From Nitrobacter sp039808345 (GTDB lineage Bacteria > Pseudomonadota > Alphaproteobacteria > Rhizobiales > Xanthobacteraceae): a stretch of DNA of 64,000 bases. The DNA lies in the NCBI RefSeq assembly GCF_047824785.1, contig NZ_CP181167.1:3100001-3164000 (forward strand), written 5' to 3'. The translations under genes and the position numbers were made by a program. Under the pieces are notes generated by a model. It was not told where the DNA came from. It saw only the letters and a list, made by a program, of their open reading frames with translations, and did no database searches. Shown piece by piece: positions 33,383 through 41,937 of this stretch (the first letter of the stretch is position 1; each line of letters starts with the position of its first letter).

Positions 33383-35455
33383 TCACGCCGGCCGGGCGTG
33401 AAAAAAGTCGAAGATCCGGCGGGCACTTTCCGCGCTGATGCCCGGAACCTTGCCGAGATCCGCCAGCGACGCCCGCTCGATCTCCTTCAACGTTCCGAAA
33501 TGATGCAGCAGCGCGCGCTTGCGCGCCGGGCCGATACCGGGAACCTCCTGCAATCCGGCTTCCCGGATGTCCTTTCTACGCAGCTTGCGATGCGATCCGA
33601 TGACAAACCGGTGCGCCTCGTCACGCAATCGCTGGATAAAATACAGAACCGGATCCCGCGGTTCGAGCTTCATCGCCGGACGATCCGGCAGGAACAGGGT
33701 TTCGCGGCCGGCATCACGGTCCGGCCCCTTGGCGACCGCCATCAGCGCCACGCCACTTAGTCCCAGCTTGTCGAAGATCGCGCGAACCGCATTGAGCTGG
33801 CCGAGACCGCCGTCGATGATCACAAGATCCGGCCATTGCGGCACGGCGTCCTGCCCCGATTCAGCGGCGGAGTGCGGACCGGCGGCGTTCTGCGTCAGCA
33901 ATCTCTTGAAACGGCGCTCCAGCACCTCGCGCATCATCGCATAGTCGTCACCGGGCGTCAGGCTCCCGGACTTGATGTTGAACTTGCGGTATTGATTCTT
34001 GAGAAAGCCCTCGGGACCGGCGACGATCATCGCTCCCACCGCATTGGCGCCCTGGATGTGGCTGTTGTCGTAGACTTCCACACGCCGCGGGGGCCGCGGC
34101 AGGCCGAGCACCGCCGCCAGGCCCTGCAACAGCCGCGATTGCGTCGCGGTATCCGCCAGTTTACGGCCCAGCGCTTCGCGGGCGTTAGTCAGCGCGTGCG
34201 CGACCAGCTCCTTCTTTTCGCCGCGTTGCGGCGTCGAGACCACGACCTTGCAGCCGGCCTTGATCGACAGCGCATGGGCGAGCAGTTCGCTTTCCTCGAT
34301 CCGGTGCGACAGCAGGATCAGCCCGGGCGGCGGCTTGTCGTCGTAAAACTGGGCGAGGAACGATCCGAGCACCTCCTCCGGCGCAAACGACTTCTCCGCG
34401 CGCGGAAAATAGGCCCGGTTGCCCCAGTTCTGCCCGGTGCGGAAGAAGAAAACCTCGACGCAGAAATAGCCGCCCTCCTGATGGATGGCGAAAACGTCCG
34501 CTTCTTCCACCGTGCGCGGGTTGATGCCCTGCTGCGACTGGATCGCCGATAGCGCGGCCAGCCGGTCGCGATACAGCGCCGCGCGCTCGAAAGCGAGGTC
34601 AACTGAGGCCTGCTCCATCGCGCGGGCCAGATCTTCCTTCACCGCGCGGCTGCGGCCCGACAGGAAGTCGGTCGCCTCGCGAACCAGGGCCGTGTAGCCG
34701 GGGAAATCGATCTCGCCGGTGCAGGGACCGGCGCAACGCTTGATCTGGTGCAGCAGGCAAGGCCGCGTCCGGCTTTCGAAAAAGGAGTCGGTGCAGGAGC
34801 GCACCAGGAACGCCCGCTGCAGCGCGGTTATGGTGCGGCCGACGGCCCCGGCGGAAGCGAACGGCCCGAAATAGCGGCCCGGCCGTGATTGGGCGCCGCG
34901 ATGCTTGAGAATCTGCGGCGCCCAGTGGTCGCCGGTGATCAGAATGTAGGGAAAAGACTTGTCGTCGCGAAGCTGCACGTTGAAGCGCGGCCGCAACTGC
35001 TTGATCAGATTCGCTTCGAGCAGCAACGCCTCGGTCTCGGTCCCGGTCGATACGATCTCGACGGCGGCCGTCGCCGCGATCATGCGCGCGATGCGCATCA
35101 CCTGGCCGGTCGGCCGGGCGTAGGACGACAGGCGCTTGCGCACGTTCTTGGCCTTGCCGACATAAAGCACGTCGCGGGCGGCGTTCATCATGCGGTAGAC
35201 GCCGGGCGAGGTCGGTGCGTGGCGAACCGCATGTTCGATCGCCGCGCGTCCGATCGCGAGCGGAACCTCCGGGACCGCATCCATGAACTCGTCCGGAACA
35301 TCGGGCAGCCGCGCCTCGTCGTCCTTATCGGTCTCGACGCTTGCGGGATCGATGTCCTGTTCCATCGCCATGCCGTCGCGCCGCACGATCGCCGGGGAAC
35401 CCGGCGTCTGTCCGGACCCGATCGGCTTCTCGGGATCGGAAGAATCGCTCGTCAT
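33383..35455 (-). CDS. uvrC: Excinuclease ABC subunit C
   Basis: 690 residues. UvrC makes both cuts around UvrB-marked lesions. A short acidic N-terminal extension precedes the GIY-YIG nuclease (SPGVYRMMNAARDVLYVGKAKN). A cysteine cluster (RPCLLHQIKRCAGPC) and the UVR helix (LARAMEQASVDLAFERAALYRDRL) follow, then the RNase H-like 5' nuclease (VEVYDNSHIQGANAVG, VIIDGGLGQLNA) and two helix-hairpin-helix motifs (EVPGIGPARKRALLHHFG, KVPGISAESARR). ATG 35455 is preceded by GAGGAAC; an ATG six codons earlier lacks such a site. Confidence 0.97.
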   Translation of the reverse strand: MTSDSSDPEKPIGSGQTPGSPAIVRRDGMAMEQDIDPASVETDKDDEARLPDVPDEFMDAVPEVPLAIGRAAIEHAVRHAPTSPGVYRMMNAARDVLYVGKAKNVRKRLSSYARPTGQVMRIARMIAATAAVEIVSTGTETEALLLEANLIKQLRPRFNVQLRDDKSFPYILITGDHWAPQILKHRGAQSRPGRYFGPFASAGAVGRTITALQRAFLVRSCTDSFFESRTRPCLLHQIKRCAGPCTGEIDFPGYTALVREATDFLSGRSRAVKEDLARAMEQASVDLAFERAALYRDRLAALSAIQSQQGINPRTVEEADVFAIHQEGGYFCVEVFFFRTGQNWGNRAYFPRAEKSFAPEEVLGSFLAQFYDDKPPPGLILLSHRIEESELLAHALSIKAGCKVVVSTPQRGEKKELVAHALTNAREALGRKLADTATQSRLLQGLAAVLGLPRPPRRVEVYDNSHIQGANAVGAMIVAGPEGFLKNQYRKFNIKSGSLTPGDDYAMMREVLERRFKRLLTQNAAGPHSAAESGQDAVPQWPDLVIIDGGLGQLNAVRAIFDKLGLSGVALMAVAKGPDRDAGRETLFLPDRPAMKLEPRDPVLYFIQRLRDEAHRFVIGSHRKLRRKDIREAGLQEVPGIGPARKRALLHHFGTLKEIERASLADLGKVPGISAESARRIFDFFHARPA

Positions 35456-35591
35456 GTTCCTCAGGTAAGCCATGAAACCGGCGGATGCCAGCGACCTGCC
35501 CGCTCACCCGAGCATGGCCCTGGGCGCTGCTCAAAACAGGCCGGTACCCACTTCGCTCGAAAACGCGAGGTGCCGCCACGCCGGTAACACT

Positions 35592-35631
35592 TTCTTAAGG
35601 ACAAGAGACGGCGGGGGCGCCGTCTTAAGAA
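35592..35631. promoter_or_regulatory. Nested GC stem-loop upstream of outer-membrane gene
   Basis: TTCTTAAG...CTTAAGAA enclose GACGGCG-GGGG-CGCCGTC (35607-35624). It lies about 120 bp upstream of the barrel gene and about 140 bp upstream of divergent uvrC. It could be an operator or leader structure. 35456-35746 otherwise holds a C-type half-repeat (35545-35570) and no gene. Confidence 0.4.
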
Positions 35632-35746
35632 CCGCTTAACTTAAAACTTTCGATAAATCCTGCGTATCGAATTCAGCATTTCGTAGCCATGCGGCCTTGG
35701 GTCGCGATGTCACGATAAGAAGCGGTAAAGCGTTGGAGTGCCGGAG

Positions 35747-36367
35747 ATGACCAGGATAACGATCGCAGCATTGGCGGCCATGGCGTCAACCGCGCTGATC
35801 GGCGCCGCGCAGGCCGCTGATTTCTCCTACCGGGAGCCCTACACCGTCAACCAGCCGCTCAACGCCTTCAGCTGGGCGGGGCCCTATCTGGGCGGCAACC
35901 TCGGCTATGCCTGGGGTAGTGTCCAGAACAGCCTCACCCGGCCGGACGGCGTGTTCGGCGGCGTACAGGCCGGCTTCAACTGGCAGAGCGGTCCGCTGGT
36001 GTTCGGCCTCGAAGGCGACATCCAGGCCAACGCCGCGAACGACACCTTCGCGGCCTGGAAATTCTCAAATCCCTGGTTCGGCACCGTGCGCGGCCGCATC
36101 GGCTACGCGTTCAATAACGTCCTGGTTTACGGAACCGGCGGTGTTGCCTTCGGCAAACTGCGCGCCGAAACCTTCGGCCTGTCGGAATCTCACACCAGCG
36201 CGGGCTGGACGGTGGGAGTGGGCGCCGAAGTCGGCATCTACCAGAACTGGACCGCGAAGGTCGAGTACCTCTATGTCGATCTGTCGAGCAACAGCTTCAC
36301 GATTACGGGCGCGCCTCACAGCTACCAGTCCGGAATGGTCCGCGCCGGCATCAACTATCACTTCTAG
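35747..36367 (+). CDS. Outer-membrane beta-barrel protein (Omp25/RopB-like)
   Basis: 206 residues. Signal peptide (ALAAMASTALIGAAQAADF), then an eight-strand porin-like barrel: FSWAGPYLGGNLGYAWG, VFGGVQAGFNWQSGPLVFGL, WFGTVRGRIGYAFNNVLVYG, WTVGVGAEVGIYQNWTAKVEY, and the C-terminal strand MVRAGINYHF ending in Phe as outer-membrane proteins do. Family members are abundant surface proteins in Rhizobiales. ATG 35747 has GGAG at good spacing. The TAG stop begins a hairpin; a strong terminator follows at 36500-36527. Confidence 0.9.
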   Translation: MTRITIAALAAMASTALIGAAQAADFSYREPYTVNQPLNAFSWAGPYLGGNLGYAWGSVQNSLTRPDGVFGGVQAGFNWQSGPLVFGLEGDIQANAANDTFAAWKFSNPWFGTVRGRIGYAFNNVLVYGTGGVAFGKLRAETFGLSESHTSAGWTVGVGAEVGIYQNWTAKVEYLYVDLSSNSFTITGAPHSYQSGMVRAGINYHF

Positions 36368-36397
36368 AGTCTGTTTCAACTGCGTTGAACCAGACTC
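36367..36397. repeat. Inverted repeat at the barrel gene stop
   Basis: GAGTCTGTTTCAAC-TGC-GTTGAACCAGACTC, one mismatch in 14. The G of the TAG stop codon is its first base. It resembles the GAGTC-ended hairpins at 303 and 56092. Confidence 0.75.
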
Positions 36398-36415
36398 GCC
36401 GCTTATCTTTTGTTT

Positions 36416-36464
36416 GAGCATGATCTTGTCCGAAAACCGGTTTCCACTTTTCGGGATCATGCTC
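36416..36464. repeat. D-type CCGG-loop hairpin, copy 2
   Basis: GAGCATGATC/GATCATGCTC outer arms, TTGT bulge, CCGAAAA/TTTTCGG inner arms, loop CCGGTTTCCAC. Differs from 17294-17342 only in bulge and loop, not in the stems. Confidence 0.92.
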
Positions 36465-36499
36465 TAATAACGAGAACAACAATCATCGCACTGGACTTC

Positions 36500-36527
36500 C
36501 GGCCGCTCGCGCGGCCGTTTTTTTTTT
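36500..36527 (+). terminator. Rho-independent terminator of the barrel gene
   Basis: CGGCCGC-TCGC-GCGGCCG followed directly by ten Ts (36518-36527). Perfect 7-bp GC stem with a long T-tract, about 130 bp after the stop of the outer-membrane gene. This is the clearest intrinsic terminator in the window. Confidence 0.9.
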
Positions 36528-36552
36528 GGCGTCCCTTGCAGGCATCCCCCGT

Positions 36553-37407
36553 TCAACCGGCGATCGCTTCGAGCCTGAAGCGGGCGCCGCCGCCCTGACC
36601 CAGCGGTTTCTCCAGTTCGGGAAGGATGGACCTGAGTTCGCCCCTCAACGTCCAGGGTGGATTGACGATCAGGAGCCCGGCCGACGTGAGCGGCCCGTCC
36701 ACGGTCTGCGGCGCCACGCTGAATTCCAGCCGCAGGCATTTGTCAGCCCCGCCTCCCGCGACCGCGCCGACCTTGCGGGCAAGATCATCCGTCGCCCGGC
36801 GCCGCTTCGCCGGATACCACAGCAGGTAACAGCCGGTCGGCCATTTGGCGAAGGCTCCGGTGAACCCGCCGGCGAGGCGTTCGAATTCATCCTCGCGCTC
36901 GAACGGCGGGTCGATCAGCACCAGCCCGCGCCGCTCCTTCGGAGGCACGAACGCGGTCAGCGCCATCCAGCCATCGAGATCGACCACGTTGGCCTGCGCG
37001 TCGCGGCGCAGCGCATCGATCAACTGCTTTCGCGCAAGGGGCTCGATTTCGCAGGCGGCCATCCGGTCCTGCGGCCGCAGCAAAGCGCGCGCGATCAGTG
37101 GCGATCCCGGATAGCAGTTCAGGCCGCGCCGGGGATTGAAGGCCCTGACGATATCGAGATAGGGCGCGACCAACGGAGCAACCGCGTCCGAAAAGCGCGC
37201 CTGCATCAGCCGCGCAATGCCGGTCAGCCATTCCCCGCCGCGACCTGCCTCCTCGCCGGCCAGATCGTAAACGCCCGCGCCGGCGTGAGTATCGATGACA
37301 CGGAACGCCGCCGGCTTCTCGTGCAGATAGGTCAGAACGCGAACCAGCACGAGATGCTTGATGACGTCGGCAAAGCTGCCGGCGTGAAAGGCGTGGCGGT
37401 AATTCAT
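36553..37407 (-). CDS. rlmJ: 23S rRNA adenine-2030 N6-methyltransferase RlmJ
   Basis: 284 residues. RlmJ (formerly YhiR) methylates A2030 of 23S rRNA. MNYRHAFHAGSFADVIKHLVL is the diagnostic N-terminus; VIDTHAGAGVYDL binds SAM; VLIDPPFEREDEF is the catalytic DPPF motif. Later blocks (CYLLWYPAKRR, GLLIVNPPW) fit. It is convergent with the barrel gene, whose terminator lies between them, and is the only gene of its transcript on this evidence. Confidence 0.95.
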   Translation of the reverse strand: MNYRHAFHAGSFADVIKHLVLVRVLTYLHEKPAAFRVIDTHAGAGVYDLAGEEAGRGGEWLTGIARLMQARFSDAVAPLVAPYLDIVRAFNPRRGLNCYPGSPLIARALLRPQDRMAACEIEPLARKQLIDALRRDAQANVVDLDGWMALTAFVPPKERRGLVLIDPPFEREDEFERLAGGFTGAFAKWPTGCYLLWYPAKRRRATDDLARKVGAVAGGGADKCLRLEFSVAPQTVDGPLTSAGLLIVNPPWTLRGELRSILPELEKPLGQGGGARFRLEAIAG

Positions 37408-37505
37408 GGGCGAAAGCCTTTACGCTACTCACCTCAAGCCGCAAAGCGTTGCGTCCTGCCGAACGCGCCACGGACCATCGCGGCCCGGTGCAAGCAGGCG
37501 TTGCT

Positions 37506-38198
37506 TCAGCCTCCGCGCACAGGAGGCATCACCACCTGATCCCGGCGGCAGGCTCGCCGGTCGATTTCCTCACAGGCACGGAATTGCAGGTCCTTGTTCA
37601 TGCAGATCCGCACCTCGCTGAGCCTGGTCCGGTCGCACATCACCGCGATGGCGGAACGGCTGAGGCCCGGATTGTCCTTGACGAAAGCCTCCTCGATGGC
37701 ATCCGCCGTGACGCTTTTCGGTGCGGCGAGATCGGCGAATTCCGCCGGGATCTTCACAGCGGCCCGCGCTTTGCGGATGGTCTCGAAATAGGCCTGCGCG
37801 CTCAGCCCCGAGCAGGTGCCGTGCTTGTCCCACTGGCTGTAGATCAGCCCCGGCGCAGGCATCAAATCCAGCATCGAGGCCATGATGCGGCGATCGAGCC
37901 GCGGCGCCGGACGCTGGCAATAGTCAGGAAAGCCATGCTCGTATTGCGGCCAAAGGCCGTGCACCACGAAAGAGAACGGCCGTCCGCCGCACTGGGTCTG
38001 CTGCGACCGGCCGGCACTGCCGCGTTCCTCCGCGGCGGCGCAGAACGAAGGCGACCATGACAGCGACAGCACATAGAAATCGAAAGCGCCGGGCGCATTC
38101 TGTCGCTGGTCTTTTGCCACCGCATCGGCCGTCCACCCCGCAAGCAGGATCAGCCACGACAAAACAGACGCGGCCGCCGCGCGAGACACCCATCTCAT
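37506..38198 (-). CDS. Exported ribonuclease T2 family protein
   Basis: 230 residues. A signal peptide (VLSWLILLAGWTADAVA) directs it to the periplasm or outside. The two catalytic segments are intact: CAS-I FVVHGLWPQ and CAS-II WDKHGTCS, each with its histidine, and cysteines for disulfides are present. It degrades RNA to nucleoside 2',3'-cyclic phosphates, probably for nutrient recovery. ATG 38198 has GGAG upstream. The 390 bp upstream hold no gene but several palindromes. Confidence 0.94.
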   Translation of the reverse strand: MRWVSRAAAASVLSWLILLAGWTADAVAKDQRQNAPGAFDFYVLSLSWSPSFCAAAEERGSAGRSQQTQCGGRPFSFVVHGLWPQYEHGFPDYCQRPAPRLDRRIMASMLDLMPAPGLIYSQWDKHGTCSGLSAQAYFETIRKARAAVKIPAEFADLAAPKSVTADAIEEAFVKDNPGLSRSAIAVMCDRTRLSEVRICMNKDLQFRACEEIDRRACRRDQVVMPPVRGG

Positions 38199-38460
38199 GA
38201 CGCCAACTCCTCAGCCCAGCCGGAATCAGGTTCTCATGCAAGACCCGAGAACGAGAGAACCAGCCATCATAGCATAGCGACCAGAGGTCGGGATATTTCT
38301 AGAATCTTTCCGATTCCGAAAATCAGAATCGGACTCAATACTCTTTGGTTGACGCGCCTTCTTAACGCAAAATGGCCGTCCGCTCGAAAAACAATATAGT
38401 ATCGATTGCAGGCATTCTTTACGGCGGATTCCGCCAGGCCGGAAATGATCTGGATCACAA

Positions 38461-38491
38461 TGATATCTGGATCTAATCGATTCAGATATCA
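38461..38491. promoter_or_regulatory. Operator-like palindrome
   Basis: TGATATCTG and CAGATATCA are perfect 9-bp arms 13 bp apart, in the AT-richest part of the spacer 38199-38565. They are 263 bp from the RNase T2 start, which makes a direct role uncertain. A decayed C-type repeat lies at 38346-38390. Confidence 0.35.
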
Positions 38492-38565
38492 CGATGTGGT
38501 CGACTTCAATATGCCGAGAAGCGGGACGCGGGTGGAAAACGCTGCGCGCTTTTCGTTGTCCCGCT

Positions 38566-38611
38566 TTACGGTTGGGCGGTGAGACAACTTACGGTTGGGC
38601 GGTGAGACAAC
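38566..38611. repeat. 23-bp tandem duplication across a gene end
   Basis: A 23-bp unit beginning TTACGGTTGGGCGG occurs at 38566-38588 and again, exactly, at 38589-38611. The second copy encodes the last residues and TAA stop of the minus-strand gene; the first copy is untranslated. A GTCCCGC/GCGGGAC inverted repeat lies just beyond. Confidence 0.9.
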
Positions 38612-39044
38612 CCGGATTGTAGGCCCAGTTGCGATCGAGGCCGACCACGCACCACTCGACGCCCTGCCCCATGCTGGCGATCCCACCGTCCTCGACAATG
38701 GAATAATGCACCGTGCGGACTATGCCATCGCTGACCATCGCCTCGGCGGTGCAGTAGCGGCGCGGGATGTTATCGGACTCCCTGGGCCGGAACGCCCTTT
38801 CATGGACATTGCCATAAGCGGTGATGCGCAGCGGGGAATTCCAGAACTTTCTTTCCTTCTCCCAGAACTGCGTCGTGATGGTCGGCAGCCCCGCCTCGCA
38901 GCGTGGCAACTGCCCTTCGTAGCTCGGTCCGAACACGGGAAAATTGAACGCTTGCGCAACCGGCATCGCGGCGAACAGGCCCAGCGCCGTGCCCAACGCC
39001 ACGCCGGCAGCGGGTTTCTTCAATGATGTGATAAGGTTGCGCAT
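38589..39044 (-). CDS. Exported hypothetical protein
   Basis: 151 residues. Signal peptide (GVALGTALGLFAAMPVAQA), then a compact domain with four cysteines after the leader (LPRCEAGLP, PRRYCTAEA, GVEWCVVGL, NPGCLTAQ), likely two periplasmic disulfides. No named family that I recognise. The C-terminal seven codons lie in a 23-bp tandem duplication, and the copy after the stop shows the gene end was duplicated without changing the protein. Divergent from the small exported protein at 39311. Confidence 0.75.
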   Translation of the reverse strand: MRNLITSLKKPAAGVALGTALGLFAAMPVAQAFNFPVFGPSYEGQLPRCEAGLPTITTQFWEKERKFWNSPLRITAYGNVHERAFRPRESDNIPRRYCTAEAMVSDGIVRTVHYSIVEDGGIASMGQGVEWCVVGLDRNWAYNPGCLTAQP

Positions 39045-39181
39045 GGGAAGTCCGCCAATGGTCCGCTCCTTGCGACGGTGCCGTGAAGCACGCGCAAGGT
39101 CAAGTGCGGCGACGCAACACCCGTCTCCTAACTCCGGGATGAGCGACCAGCTGTTCTTTTCATGGCCCGCTTCGCGTTCTA

Positions 39182-39277
39182 GAACATCGCTTCTGATTGA
39201 ATCAGAAGCGATGCTCTAGTTTGTTGTTCTGACGCGTTTTCTTCACGCGAACCGGTATCCACTTCGCTCGAAAACGC
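39182..39277. repeat. H-type hairpin followed by C-type CCGG-loop hairpin
   Basis: 39182-39216: arms CATCGCTTCTGATT/AATCAGAAGCGATG. 39234-39277: outer arms GCGTTTTC/GAAAACGC, inner arms GCGAA/TTCGC, loop CCGGTATCCAC. The pair lies about 35 bp upstream of the gene at 39311, so it sits in or next to its promoter. Confidence 0.9.
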
Positions 39278-39310
39278 TATAAGGTCGGAATCGCAACAAT
39301 GGAGATGAGG

Positions 39311-39601
39311 ATGAGACTGTTCGGAGCGGCCTTGCTGGCGGCGATGACCGGCTCGCTGGTTTTCGCACCGGCGCGGGCCGATTGGGTGCCTCCGCTCAAG
39401 GGCAACGACACCGGGGGAATCATCTCCTATTCGCTGGCCGGCGCCGGTGATGTCCGCGTGATTGCGGCCGATCACTGCGCGCGCTACGGTAAGGTGGCGA
39501 AATTCCTCGGCGTCCAGGCCTATCCCGGCGGCTATATCTCGTTCGCCTGCCGCTGGGTGCCCTATGGCCCGGACCAGCCTCCGCTGCAAACCCGCTACTG
39601 A
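39311..39601 (+). CDS. Small exported hypothetical protein
   Basis: 96 residues. Signal peptide (LFGAALLAAMTGSLVFAPARA), then a 75-residue domain with two cysteines (AADHCARYGKVAKF, YISFACRWVPYG) that probably form a disulfide. No family recognised. ATG 39311 has GGAGATGAGG upstream; ATGs at 39299 and 39305 are in frame but lie in that site. Separated by 26 bp from the DUF3617 gene, so probably co-transcribed. Confidence 0.75.
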   Translation: MRLFGAALLAAMTGSLVFAPARADWVPPLKGNDTGGIISYSLAGAGDVRVIAADHCARYGKVAKFLGVQAYPGGYISFACRWVPYGPDQPPLQTRY

Positions 39602-39627
39602 ACTGTTACGCCCTGACGGAGCCTGCG

Positions 39628-40158
39628 ATGCGACAATCATCTCGTCTGTTGATGTTCCTCCTGCCGCTGGTTCTGCTCTCCGCCGCTCCTGCGCTCGCGG
39701 AGGTGCAACTGCCGCTCCGCAAGGCCGGGCTTTGGGACGTCAAGGTGGACCATGAAGGCGGCAGAATGCCGGGAGTCGCGGTTCAGCAATGCACCAGCGA
39801 GGCCGTGGACCGCGAATTCACCTCGGATTTCGCGCCTTCCGCCAAGCAAAACTGCTCGAAGGCCGATGTCCAGAAAACCGCAACCGGCTATGTGATGGAT
39901 TCGGTCTGCACCCTCGGCGGCACGACGGTGACATCGCACGCCGAGGCCACGGGCGATTTTGACAGCGCCTATACGGTGAAGGTCGCCGCGCGCAGCAGAG
40001 GCGGCAAGTTTGGAGACCGGAACAGCAAGATCACCATCGCGGCGAAATGGGTCGGCCCCTGCAAGGAGGGACAGACACCCGGCGATGTCGTGATGCCCGG
40101 CGGCTTCAAGATGAACATGCGCGACTTCGAAAAGTTCAAGTCGATGGCGCCGCATTAG
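39628..40158 (+). CDS. DUF3617 exported protein
   Basis: 176 residues. Signal peptide (LLPLVLLSAAPALAEVQ), then the DUF3617 pattern: RKAGLWDVKVD at the start of the mature protein, VQQCTSEAVDREF, CSKADVQKTATGYVMDSVC, and a late cysteine (GPCKEGQ). Function unknown; periplasmic by its leader. The stop TAG is the first triplet of the composite A+B repeat in reverse orientation. Confidence 0.88.
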   Translation: MRQSSRLLMFLLPLVLLSAAPALAEVQLPLRKAGLWDVKVDHEGGRMPGVAVQQCTSEAVDREFTSDFAPSAKQNCSKADVQKTATGYVMDSVCTLGGTTVTSHAEATGDFDSAYTVKVAARSRGGKFGDRNSKITIAAKWVGPCKEGQTPGDVVMPGGFKMNMRDFEKFKSMAPH

Positions 40159-40260
40159 AGCGGCGGCCGGTCAAATGGAATCGGCGCCGCCGCTCCATTT
40201 ATTGATTGAGCATCGGATTTATCCCGAAACCGGTTCCCACTTTCGGGTCCGATGCTCTAA
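40155..40260. repeat. Composite two-hairpin repeat (A+B), copy 3, inverted
   Basis: Hairpin B (arms TAGAGCGGCGGC and near-complement, 40156-40196), linker, then hairpin A (40208-40257: outer GAGCATCGGA/TCCGATGCTC, bulge TTTAT, inner CCCGAAA/TTTCGGG, loop CCGGTTCCCAC). The first TAG is the DUF3617 stop codon. Lies between convergent genes. Confidence 0.92.
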
Positions 40261-40288
40261 TCCGCGTGGGATTAATTTTGAAGGGTAG

Positions 40289-41926
40289 CTAATCCCACCT
40301 CACGCCGAGGCGCGCGAGCAGCTTCCGCACTTCGGCGACGAGATCGCTCTCATCGGCCTCGATCTGCGCCTCGGCCTGCTTCTTCAAATATTCAGCGCGA
40401 TCCTCGATCGAGGTCAGCCCCGCGCCGGCGATCAGATCCTTGATCAACACCTTGCCGTTAGCTTTCTCGTCCGTGCCCTGAATGATGGCGCACGGCGAAT
40501 CACGCTTGTCGGCGTATTTCATCTGCTGCCCCAGCGAATGCTTCGGGTTGCCGAGATAAAGCTCGGCACGGATACCGGCATTGCGCAAATCGGCGACCAT
40601 CTTCTGGTAGCCCGCGATCTCGCCGCCGAAGACCGTGACCACCACCGGACCCGGCTGCGATTTTGTGTCGAGTTGGCCTAGCATCGTCAGCGCGGCCTGC
40701 AACCGCGATACGCCGATGGAGAAACCTGTCGCGGGCACCGGCTCGCCGCGAAAGCGCGAGACGAGACCATCGTAACGCCCGCCGCCGCCGACCGAGCCGA
40801 AGCGCACCGGGCGGCCCTTTTCGTCCTTGGTTTCGACTAGGAGTTCAACTTCGAAAACGGGACCGGTGTAGTATTCGAGGCCACGCACAACGGAGGGATC
40901 GATGCGAATGCGATCGGCTTGATAGCCTCCGCTCTCAGCTAGCTCAGCAATATTATGAAGCTCTTGAATGCCAGATAACGCAAGAGAGCTATCGGCAAAC
41001 TTATCCTGCAACGATCTCAGCGTTTGAAAATTGTTTCGAGCATACTCTACATTCAGTTTCGTAGGTTCTGCACCGAACAACGCTATGTTCAATTCTACAA
41101 CTTCCGAGCCGACAACCGTGTCACCCTTCTCAGGCGTTATCCCATGGGGATCGTGCTCCCAAGTTGGAATATCGAAATCGGCAAACGAAACGAGACGGTC
41201 TATTTCATCAGCGCTAAGACCCGCCCCCTTTGTAAAATCGCCGCTCTCATCTTTACGTCCCTCGCCGAGCAACTGACGCACGCCCTCGATGCCAAGTCGA
41301 TCCAGCTTATCTATCGCGCGCAGCACCGTGAGCCGTCGCCCCGCGTTCTCGTCGCCACCAAGCCCGATGCTCTCCAGTACCCCATCGAGCACCTTGCGAT
41401 TATTCACCTTCACCACGTATTGTCCGCGCGGGATGCCGAGCGCTTCCATGGTGTCGGCGGCCATCATGCACATCTCGGCGTCGGCGGCGGACGACGCCGA
41501 GCCGACCGTATCGGCATCGAACTGCATGAACTGACGGAAGCGGCCCGGTCCCGGCTTTTCGTTGCGGTAGACATAGCCGGCGCGATAGCTGCGATAGGGC
41601 AGCGCGAGGTTCTGGAAATTCTCCGCTACATAACGCGCCAGCGGCGCGGTGAGATCGTAGCGCAGGCTGATCCACTGCTCGTCGTCGTCCTGAAACGAGA
41701 ACACGCCCTCATTGGGACGATCCTGATCCGGCAGGAACTTGCCGAGCGCGTCGGTGTATTCCATCGCCGGCGTCTCGACCGGCTCGAAGCCGTAGCGCTC
41801 ATAGACCGCGCGGATTTTTTCGACCATCTGCCGCGTGGCGGCGATGGCGGCGGAACCGCGATCCTCCAGCCCGCGCGGCAGGCGGGCGCGAAGTTTCTGC
41901 GGCTTTTTCGGTTTCTTGTCGGACAT
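40289..41926 (-). CDS. hisS: Histidyl-tRNA synthetase
   Basis: 545 residues, class II synthetase, longer than the E. coli form. Motif 1 region (RYGFEPVETPAMEYTDAL), motif 2 (YRAGYVYRNEKPGPGRFRQF), the histidine-binding RGLEYYTGPVFEVEL, motif 3 (SIGVSRLQAAL), and the C-terminal anticodon-binding domain (IRAELYLGNPKHSLGQQMKY). Residues about 209-364 (about 40835-41300) are encoded by clearly lower-GC DNA than either side (24 of 60 G+C at 41041-41100 against 41 of 60 at 41461-41520), yet the frame and motifs are intact. A perfect palindrome lies just upstream of ATG 41926. Confidence 0.96.
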   Translation of the reverse strand: MSDKKPKKPQKLRARLPRGLEDRGSAAIAATRQMVEKIRAVYERYGFEPVETPAMEYTDALGKFLPDQDRPNEGVFSFQDDDEQWISLRYDLTAPLARYVAENFQNLALPYRSYRAGYVYRNEKPGPGRFRQFMQFDADTVGSASSAADAEMCMMAADTMEALGIPRGQYVVKVNNRKVLDGVLESIGLGGDENAGRRLTVLRAIDKLDRLGIEGVRQLLGEGRKDESGDFTKGAGLSADEIDRLVSFADFDIPTWEHDPHGITPEKGDTVVGSEVVELNIALFGAEPTKLNVEYARNNFQTLRSLQDKFADSSLALSGIQELHNIAELAESGGYQADRIRIDPSVVRGLEYYTGPVFEVELLVETKDEKGRPVRFGSVGGGGRYDGLVSRFRGEPVPATGFSIGVSRLQAALTMLGQLDTKSQPGPVVVTVFGGEIAGYQKMVADLRNAGIRAELYLGNPKHSLGQQMKYADKRDSPCAIIQGTDEKANGKVLIKDLIAGAGLTSIEDRAEYLKKQAEAQIEADESDLVAEVRKLLARLGVRWD

Positions 41927-41937
41927 GGGCGCTCATT

